A stretch of DNA of 64,000 bases from Streptomyces sp. HM190 (lineage in GTDB: Bacteria; Actinomycetota; Actinomycetes; Streptomycetales; Streptomycetaceae): positions 620,001 to 684,000 of the forward strand of contig NZ_CP047318.1 in assembly GCF_009857135.1 (NCBI RefSeq). Reading direction: 5' to 3'. The notes beneath the pieces are model-generated. The model ran no database searches, was not told the origin of the DNA, and saw only the letters and a list, made by a program, of their open reading frames with translations. The position numbers were made by a program, and so were the translations under genes. Below are positions 16,595 to 23,132 of this stretch, piece after piece (within the stretch, counting starts at the first letter, position 1; every line of letters begins with the position of its first letter).

Positions 16595-18013
16595 TCAGGC
16601 GTGCGGCGCGGGTCGGCCGAGCACGCGCAGCGCGCACGCCGACAGACACAGCGCGGCGGCGGCGCAGCTGAGCGCCAGCGCGGGGTCGCCGGGTGGCAGG
16701 CGCAGCAGAGTGATCGTTCCTGCGGTAGCGGCCGCGGCGAGGCAGATCAGGGCCGGCGGCCAGGCGGTGCCGAACGCCTGGAGCAGCAGCGCGGTCCACA
16801 GCGCGGCGGCGAGGAGCAGCAGCGGTGCCGGGTCGGCGCCGGTGAGCAGGGCCGCGGGCAGCAGCGGCAGGAGGTAGGCGAGCAGGCAGAGGCCGAGCAC
16901 GCCGGCCGAGCGGAGCAGGAACCCCACGGGGGTCGCGACGGCCCGGAGGGCGGCGACGGACAGGCCCCGGTAGCGGTAGAGCAGCCATTCGGCCGGTCCC
17001 ATGCTGACGGTGAGCACGATCACCGCGTACGGTTCCTCGCGTCCTTCGAGCAGGACGAGCACTCCGGCGGCCAGTCCGAACAGGCCGTACGGAAGGGAGG
17101 GCAGCAGGCGGGGCCGGGTGGCGCCCGGCACGGCGTCGACGGCGAGCGCGGTGCGCAGCACCCGGCCGGTGACGGCGAGGGTGGCGGTCAGGGCGAGCAC
17201 CGGCAGTCCGGCCCGGAACAGAGGGCCGGGTTCCCACCAGGGCAGGACGGCGGCGCCGGCGATCAGCGGGCTGAGCGCGGCGAGCAGCAGCCGTTCGCGG
17301 GCCAGCACCAGCAGGACACCGGCCGCCGCGAGGTAGGCGGACTGCGCGGCGGCGACGAGGGTCACCGGTCCGCCTCCGGCGGGCAGCGCGGCGGCGGCCG
17401 TGGCGGCGGCCGCGCCCAGGGGCGCACCGGTCAGCAGGGTACGGGCGGCCTCGTGCCGTCCGGTCGCCATGCGCAGGTGGGCGCGGTGGCCGAGGGCCTG
17501 GCCCCAGGCCCAGGAGACGAGTCCGGCGAGGATCAGGGCGAAGGCATGCCCGCCGGGGTTCCACAGGGGCGCGGTGAGCAGGTAGGCGAGCCCGGGCAGC
17601 GCGAACAGCACGCCGCGCAGCAGGCAGCGCACGGTGTCGGGACGCCACACGTCGGGTTGCGAGGGGGGCTCGGGGAACGTCCTCGGTACCCGTTCGTAGA
17701 GCGCGGCGGCCAGGGAGAAGAGGGTGGGGTGACCGTACCGTTCCTTGATCACGGTGGCGGACAGGCCCTCCGCCTCCAGGAACGCGGCCACCTCGTAGGG
17801 GTGGACGGCGGGGCCTATGCGGTCGGCGAGTTCGGCGGCGAGTTCGCTGACCGCCGCCTCGTCGGGCCCCTGGCGGGGCAGCCGGATGGTGAGGGTGGTG
17901 TCGTCGGCGAGGGCCCAGCTGGGGCGGCGGCGCGGACGGCGCCGGTCGGCGAGGCGGATGGCGAGCGTGTCGTGTTCGACGCCGCCGGGTTCGAGTGGCA
18001 TGGGCCCGCTCAT
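16595..18013 (-). CDS. Polytopic membrane protein of the exopolysaccharide operon
   Basis: A 472-residue protein. About 130 N-terminal residues are soluble and contain ADDTTLTIRLPRQG and a small helical region (HPYEVAAFLEAEGLSATVIKERYG). They are followed by about eleven or twelve hydrophobic segments from residue 130 to the end. The membrane part resembles polysaccharide transporters or flippases only in topology; I do not recognise a family signature. Its ATG overlaps the stop of the PelF-like glycosyltransferase by 4 bases, the same neighbourhood as PelF-PelG in Pel systems. A role as the membrane partner that receives or exports the polymer is inferred from that coupling, not from motif matches. 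Confidence 0.8.
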   Translation of the reverse strand: MSGPMPLEPGGVEHDTLAIRLADRRRPRRRPSWALADDTTLTIRLPRQGPDEAAVSELAAELADRIGPAVHPYEVAAFLEAEGLSATVIKERYGHPTLFSLAAALYERVPRTFPEPPSQPDVWRPDTVRCLLRGVLFALPGLAYLLTAPLWNPGGHAFALILAGLVSWAWGQALGHRAHLRMATGRHEAARTLLTGAPLGAAAATAAAALPAGGGPVTLVAAAQSAYLAAAGVLLVLARERLLLAALSPLIAGAAVLPWWEPGPLFRAGLPVLALTATLAVTGRVLRTALAVDAVPGATRPRLLPSLPYGLFGLAAGVLVLLEGREEPYAVIVLTVSMGPAEWLLYRYRGLSVAALRAVATPVGFLLRSAGVLGLCLLAYLLPLLPAALLTGADPAPLLLLAAALWTALLLQAFGTAWPPALICLAAAATAGTITLLRLPPGDPALALSCAAAALCLSACALRVLGRPAPHA

Positions 18014-19527
18014 CCGGCCACCGTGCCGACCGCGGTCAGCTCCCCCGGTGGGACCGGCGGGACCGGTGCGTCCGCCGGCGCCCGGACCAGGCCGGGGAGT
18101 TCGAGGTAGATGGACCGGAAGGTGTCGATGGTCTGGCGGAGCGTGAACTGTTCGATGACCCGCAGCCGTGCCGCCTCGCCCATGGCGGCGCGGCGGGCGG
18201 GATCGCCGAGCAGTTCGAGCGCCGCCGCGGCCATCGCCGCGGGGTCGCGGGGCGGTACCACGAGCCCGGTGTCGCCGACGGCCTCGCGGACCCCGCCCAC
18301 GTCGGTGGAGACGGTGGCCCGGCCGCACGACATGGCCTCGATCAGGGTGAAGGGGAAGCCCTCGCTGATGCTGGAGAGCATCACGACGTTGCCGGCCGCG
18401 TAGGCGTCCTTGATGTCGTCGACGCGGCCCTCGAAGGTGACGGCGTCGGCGTGCCCGAGTTCGGCGGCGAGGGCCTCGCAGCGTTCCCGGTAGCCCTCGC
18501 CGCCCTTGGGGGTCCCGCCGAACAGCCTGAGCCGGGCCTCGGGCAGTCGGGCCCGGACGAGGGCGAAGGCCCGGATGAGGGTCTCCAGGTCCTTGATCGG
18601 GTCGACGCGGCCCGCCCAGCTGAGGGTGAGGGTCTGCGGTTCGGGTCCGGCGGGCGGGAACGCGGCGGGGTCGACGCCGTTGTAGACGGTGCGGATGGAT
18701 TCCGGGTCGGCGCCGCCCTGTTCCTCCCAGAGCCGGTTGTAGCGGTTTCCGGGGGTGATCAGGGCGGCCCTGCGGTACGTCTCTTCCGCGAGGAGGCGGA
18801 AGAAGCCGAGGACGACGGCCTTGACCGGCCAGCGGTAGGGGGCGGTGCGATAGCCGAGATAGCGTTCGCGCAGGTAGACGCCGTGCTCGGTGAGCAGCAG
18901 GGGGACGCCGTGCCGGTCCAGTGCGGCGAGTCCGGGCAGGACGGCGACGCCTCCGCTGACCGCGTGGGCGACGCCGGTCTCGGGCGGGGGCGCGGCCAGC
19001 GGGCGCAGGGCGTGTTCCAGCAGGGAGGTCGCGGTGAGCGCGTCGTGGAGGGTGGGCCCGGACTCGCGCACGGCGAGGCCGGGGCGGTTCCACACCGTGG
19101 TCAGCAGGGTGATCGCGCGGTCCGAGCGCAGGAAGGGGCTGAGCGCGCCGTCGGCGGCGGCCCTGGCCATCGTGTACAGGGCGGGGGCGAAGCCGGGTTC
19201 GGCGCGGGGGTCGAGCAGGGCGGTGAGGAACTGCTCGTAGGCGGTGGCGAGCCGGCTGCGGGCGCGGCCCCGGGGCGGGTCGCCCTGCGGCGGGTCGCCC
19301 CACATGGGGACGGACAGCACGCGGGACACGTGTGCCGGCAGCTCCCAGACGAGGGGTTCGCGCCCGGTGCCGGTCACGGCGATGACGTCGAAGTCGAGAT
19401 CGGGCATTCCCTGGACGAGCTGGTCGCACCAGACGCTGACGCCGCCGTGACTATGGGGATAGGTGCCTTCGGTGAGCAGGGTGACGCGCGTTGCGCCAGG
19501 GTTTCGCGTTCCGTGCGGAACGGGCAT
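18010..19527 (-). CDS. PelF-type GT4 glycosyltransferase
   Basis: A 505-residue retaining glycosyltransferase of the PelF family. The N-terminal domain carries the hallmark VTLLTEGTYPHSHGGVSVWCDQL (15-37) and LLLTEHGVYLRERYLGYR. The C-terminal GT4 domain carries LTLSWAGRVDPIKDLETLIRAFA, a GYRERC element, and the donor-binding loop SSISEGFPFTLIEAMSCGRATVSTDVGGVREAV with its ExxxxxxxE pair. PelF polymerises aminosugars from UDP donors in the cytosol, and the fungal galactosaminogalactan synthase Gt4c is related. An ATG at 19527 is used. The gene overlaps the membrane-protein gene and follows the deacetylase-like gene after an 87-base gap with a hairpin, which may reduce its expression relative to that gene. 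Confidence 0.92.
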   Translation of the reverse strand: MPVPHGTRNPGATRVTLLTEGTYPHSHGGVSVWCDQLVQGMPDLDFDVIAVTGTGREPLVWELPAHVSRVLSVPMWGDPPQGDPPRGRARSRLATAYEQFLTALLDPRAEPGFAPALYTMARAAADGALSPFLRSDRAITLLTTVWNRPGLAVRESGPTLHDALTATSLLEHALRPLAAPPPETGVAHAVSGGVAVLPGLAALDRHGVPLLLTEHGVYLRERYLGYRTAPYRWPVKAVVLGFFRLLAEETYRRAALITPGNRYNRLWEEQGGADPESIRTVYNGVDPAAFPPAGPEPQTLTLSWAGRVDPIKDLETLIRAFALVRARLPEARLRLFGGTPKGGEGYRERCEALAAELGHADAVTFEGRVDDIKDAYAAGNVVMLSSISEGFPFTLIEAMSCGRATVSTDVGGVREAVGDTGLVVPPRDPAAMAAAALELLGDPARRAAMGEAARLRVIEQFTLRQTIDTFRSIYLELPGLVRAPADAPVPPVPPGELTAVGTVAG

Positions 19528-19569
19528 CGTTGTGCTCCACGGCCGGGGTGTGGGGTGGTTCGTACCGCT

Positions 19570-19594
19570 CCCGGCCGCCGCAGGGGCGGCCGGG
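19570..19594 (-). terminator. Hairpin between the deacetylase-like gene and the GT4 gene
   Basis: Arms of 10 bp (19570-19579 with 19585-19594) enclose the loop GCAGG. It lies between two genes of the same orientation and could be a partial terminator or an mRNA-stabilising element. Confidence 0.5.
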
Positions 19595-19614
19595 ACCTTC
19601 GGGCGGTGTGCGCC

Positions 19615-21759
19615 TCAGTCGTCCTCGGTGGACGTGTCCGCGCCGTAGGGGACTCTCTCGCTCACACCCGCGGGGACACGGGTGTCCGGTGCCGGTTTCG
19701 TGGCCGCGCCGGGTTCGGCGGCGGAGACCGTCGGGGGGGCGGCGGACGGCGGCAGGGTGAGGGTGAGGGGTGCGCCCGTGGCGGTGGTCCAGCCGGAGGC
19801 GGCGCCCGCGTACGCCTCGCCGAAGGCGGCGCCGCCACGGGTGGTTCCGGTGGGGAGGGTGGCGGTGACGGCGGTGCCGTCGGGTGCGTCGACGGTGACG
19901 GTGGAGCCGATGCGGTAGGCGGTGACGTCGCCGGCCTGGAGGGCGGCCTGCCAGGCGGCCCTGCGCAGGAGTTCGGCGCCGATGTCCTTCATCCGCAGGT
20001 TCACGACGGGGGTGTTGTCGGCGAACAGGGCGGCGTAGCCGTCGAGGACGCCGTCGAGGACCGGGTAGGCGATGCGGTCCTCGGCGAGGTTGGACTGGTG
20101 GATGAAGTGCGGCCGGGGGTCGTTGGCGAGGACGTGGCCGAGGGCGATCCGCTTCTCCAGCGGCACGATGACCTGGTCGTAGCCGGTGGCCGTGTCCAGG
20201 GGCGCGGTGAGGCAGGTGGTGGTGGCCGGGTTGTCCTCGCAGATGCCGCTGCCGCCCTGGGCGCGGCTGGTGTAGATCCAGTTGTACTCGTCGACCTGTT
20301 CGGCGGCGCGGCCCGCGTTGTAGAAGACGTTCATCGGGTGGCGGGGCACGGTGGTGGCGGGCCCGACCCGACGCTGGATGGGTTCGCGGGAGTTGTCCGA
20401 GCCGAGCCAGGTGATGTCGTTGTCGTCGACGGCGAGCGCGAGGTTGGGGTTGTCCTCGGGCTGCTGCGGCAGGACCTTCATCCCGGAGTGCTCGCCGGTG
20501 ACCAACTCGCCGTTCTCCAGGGGCAGTCCGTTGATCTGGCCCCAGACGCGGTTGGTGGCGATCTCGTCGGAGATCTCGTTGCGGCTGACCCAGCGGGTGG
20601 AGCCGTCGGCGTTGGTCGCGCACGTCCAGGGGACCACGGTGGTGTCCTGGACGCAGCCGAGGAAGGGGTGCGAGTAGGTGTGGTTGATCCAGCGGAACTT
20701 GTTCCGCTGCGCGATCAGCCGGTCGGCGAGGGCGTCGGTGCCGTTGTGGTCCTCGCGGTGGTCGACGCTGCCGGCTCCGTTGTAGGCGAAGTCGAAGGTG
20801 AGGTTCTTCTGGTCCTGCCAGGTGATGGCGTGGTCGACGTCGTCCGGGGTCATGCGGATGGGGTCGGGCTGGGCGTTCGGGTCGGTGCAGTCGACGTCGC
20901 CGGGGGTGCAGTTGAGCTGGGTGTTCCAGCGGTCGTCGGCGGCGAACACGTCGTCGACGTGAACGGCGAAGTAGTTGCGGGAGGCGCCGAGGTGCACGCC
21001 GTCGGTCATCCATTCCACGATGCCGCGGGCCAGCAGCCGGAACTGCTGCTGGTACTGGTTGTAGACGAACGTGACGACGAGTTCACGGCGTCCGTCGTGC
21101 CGGTACTCGCCGACGAGGGCGCCCCGTGTGGACCGGCCGGGGATCGCGGCGTCGACGTACGGGGTGAAGTCGGCGCCCGCCACGGGTCTCGACAGGTAGG
21201 CGTAGCTCTCGCCGACGGCGGGGTCGTTGTCCTCGAAGGGCACCGTCCCGTCGAGGTAGCCGAACGGGCCCGCCTTGCCGGCGGCGGTGACCTGGGCCTG
21301 TGCGCCGTCGATGCTGCCGGAGTAGCCGCCGTACACCGGGTACTGGAGTCCGGCCTCGGGGCGGGCGTAGGTGTAGGCGTCGACCTGGGGTATCTCGTAC
21401 GTCTGCTCGTAGGCGACGAGCGCGGCCATCTCGGCGGAACCGGCCGGGAACGGGTTGTCGTTGGGCAGGACGACGGCCTGGAACCTGGCGCGCGGTCGGC
21501 CGTCGACGGTGTCCGCGAGGAATCCGGCGTCGATGACGGGCCGGTCCGACCGGGTCAGGTCGATCTCGGTGTAGGGCGTGCCGGCCGCGGTGAGTTCGGC
21601 GGCGATGGCGTCGGTGGACGGTCCGCCGTCGCTCACCACCAGGACCCGCAGGTCGATACGGGGTGCGATGTCGTCGGCCTGTGCGGGGCCGGCGGGCAGG
21701 CCGAGTGCGGCGATGAGCGCGCCCACCGTGAGCACGGTGGTGCGTAAGGTCCGCTTCAT
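19615..21759 (-). CDS. Secreted polysaccharide-deacetylase-like protein (CE4/Agd3-like)
   Basis: A 714-residue exported protein with a signal peptide (MKRTLRTTVLTVGALIAAL...AQA, about 1-29). An N-terminal alpha/beta domain (LRVLVVSDGGPSTDAIAAEL) comes first. A deacetylase-like domain follows with the Asp pair VHVDDVFAADDRW (near 248) and the metal-ligand motif NHTYSHPFLG (His-Thr-x-x-His, near 358), then a C-terminal beta-rich part and a Pro/Ala-rich tail. In CE4 and Agd3-type enzymes these motifs bind the metal and hydrolyse N-acetyl groups on exopolysaccharides. It would therefore de-N-acetylate the polymer outside the cell. It is the first gene of the operon, with a 418-base upstream region. 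A longer N-terminus is possible but would hide the signal peptide. Confidence 0.78.
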   Translation of the reverse strand: MKRTLRTTVLTVGALIAALGLPAGPAQADDIAPRIDLRVLVVSDGGPSTDAIAAELTAAGTPYTEIDLTRSDRPVIDAGFLADTVDGRPRARFQAVVLPNDNPFPAGSAEMAALVAYEQTYEIPQVDAYTYARPEAGLQYPVYGGYSGSIDGAQAQVTAAGKAGPFGYLDGTVPFEDNDPAVGESYAYLSRPVAGADFTPYVDAAIPGRSTRGALVGEYRHDGRRELVVTFVYNQYQQQFRLLARGIVEWMTDGVHLGASRNYFAVHVDDVFAADDRWNTQLNCTPGDVDCTDPNAQPDPIRMTPDDVDHAITWQDQKNLTFDFAYNGAGSVDHREDHNGTDALADRLIAQRNKFRWINHTYSHPFLGCVQDTTVVPWTCATNADGSTRWVSRNEISDEIATNRVWGQINGLPLENGELVTGEHSGMKVLPQQPEDNPNLALAVDDNDITWLGSDNSREPIQRRVGPATTVPRHPMNVFYNAGRAAEQVDEYNWIYTSRAQGGSGICEDNPATTTCLTAPLDTATGYDQVIVPLEKRIALGHVLANDPRPHFIHQSNLAEDRIAYPVLDGVLDGYAALFADNTPVVNLRMKDIGAELLRRAAWQAALQAGDVTAYRIGSTVTVDAPDGTAVTATLPTGTTRGGAAFGEAYAGAASGWTTATGAPLTLTLPPSAAPPTVSAAEPGAATKPAPDTRVPAGVSERVPYGADTSTEDD

Positions 21760-22177
21760 GCGGTGAAGTCCCCTCCCCGGGCAGGGGTGAGCACGCCTCT
21801 CCTGAGCGGACGCACCCCCTTGCGTGACGCCGGCATCCCCCTCAGAAGCCAGTCGTCGACGCATCCGTCGCGTCACATAGTGGTGTCTGTGTGGAGCTTT
21901 TGTGGTCATGCGGAGAAACATGACGGAAAAGCGAAGGTGTCCGAACGGAATCGCATGGAACCGAATGAGGTGTTCTTCCGTCCGCACCGGGGGGTACGGA
22001 GGGCCGGTTCCGCGTGACCGTGGAGGCCCGGCGCGCTGGTCCGGGCGCTGCGCCGTGCGCCGACGGGCCGCGGGGGCCCGTCGGCGGAACTGTCAGTGGT
22101 TCATACCGCGACATGTACGTGATCGCAGATCATTTCAGGTCACGCCCCCCTCGGAGGCCCCCGTCCCGGATGAACCG
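21760..22177. other. Intergenic region upstream of the exopolysaccharide operon
   Basis: A 418-base gap with no supported gene. It contains A/T-richer DNA around 21880-21950 and an inverted repeat GTCATG-(8)-CATGAC at 21905-21924. It also holds a smaller one, TGATC-GCA-GATCA, at 22120-22132. The first is 146-165 bases upstream of the deacetylase-like start and could be an operator for the operon; no promoter can be assigned with confidence. Confidence 0.45.
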
Positions 22178-22702
22178 TCAGGCGCAGAGGATCCGTGTCT
22201 GGGGGGTGTAGACCGGGCCGCCGCTGGTGTTCGTGGAGTCGCTGAACTCGGCGTAGTAGTACGAGTAGAAGCCGATGTTGCCGTTGCAGCCGGAGTCGGC
22301 GGCGACCTGGAGCGTCAGCGTGACGGTGCGGCTCTGACCGGGCGGGATGGTGGCGCCGTAGTTGGTGCCGAGGTTGGCGGGGCCGGTCCCGGAGCAGGGG
22401 GTGGCGCCGGAGGCGGTGGCCAGGCTGCAGCCGGTGAAGGAGTACTTGAGGTCGGGGCGCTGCGTGGTGAGCCAGGTGGGCTCGATGGTCTGGTACACGA
22501 ACCAGATGTCGTAGGTCTTGTTGTTCGTGATCGTCATCGACAGGTTCACCGTGCCGCCGGGGGTGGTGGTGGCGCTGTCGGTGGCGAAGCTCAGCTCGGC
22601 CGGCGCGGGGTCGGCGCTCGCGGTGGGCGCCATCCCGAAGACGGCGAGGGCGAGGGCGAGGACGGCGCCGAGGCCGAGACGTGTCATCAGTGGTGATCGC
22701 AT
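22178..22702 (-). CDS. Small secreted beta-rich protein of unknown function
   Basis: A 174-residue exported protein. An ATG at 22702 gives a signal peptide MRSPLMTRLGLGAVLALALA with cleavage after TASA (about residue 31); an internal ATG (MTRLG) would also work. The mature part is about 140 residues of beta-strand pattern, with TTTPGGTVNLSMTITNNKTYDIWF, typical of an immunoglobulin-like or DUF11/CARDB-like extracellular fold. It also has paired cysteines (GCSLATASGATPC, SGCNGN, RILCA) that could form disulphides. It has no catalytic signature. Neighbours give no function. It may be a cell-surface or matrix component, which would fit its position beside the exopolysaccharide operon, but this is speculation. 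Confidence 0.75.
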   Translation of the reverse strand: MRSPLMTRLGLGAVLALALAVFGMAPTASADPAPAELSFATDSATTTPGGTVNLSMTITNNKTYDIWFVYQTIEPTWLTTQRPDLKYSFTGCSLATASGATPCSGTGPANLGTNYGATIPPGQSRTVTLTLQVAADSGCNGNIGFYSYYYAEFSDSTNTSGGPVYTPQTRILCA

Positions 22703-23132
22703 GGGCCGGGAGGCTAGGCACACGACGAGCGGGCCGTCTGCCCCTCGGCGAGCGGGCCGGGGAGCCATCGGCCGAAAGTGTGTGGGGCGTGAAGGTAGTG
22801 GAGGGTCTGTGTGCGACATCGCCCGGCAGGCCATAGACGCAGCGTGATAGACATGTCACGCAGGGCTCGGGCGCGGCGGGTGGGGATGGGGCGGGGCCTG
22901 AGGGCTCTGTGACGGCATTGGCGTGTTTCGAACCGTATGGCCGCCGCCCGGAGCGGGCTGTCGGCCGTCCGCCGGTTCCCGTGCCCGCCCAGGCGTCGGC
23001 GGACGGGGTCGCCAAGGGCCGGAAGTCGCCTGTGGGAACCGCCGCCCCGTTGATGGGACGCCGCATCGCCTGTTCCATGACCCCTGGCCGGTGGTCGACC
23101 GCCGCCGGGAGCCGACTTGCGTGGGGGAGACA
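22703..23132. other. Divergent intergenic region
   Basis: A 430-base gap between the small secreted protein and the metalloprotease. No supported gene. An inverted repeat with 10-bp arms (22965-22974 and 22997-23006) and a short palindrome GACATGTC near 22851 are visible. Their role is unknown. Confidence 0.4.
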
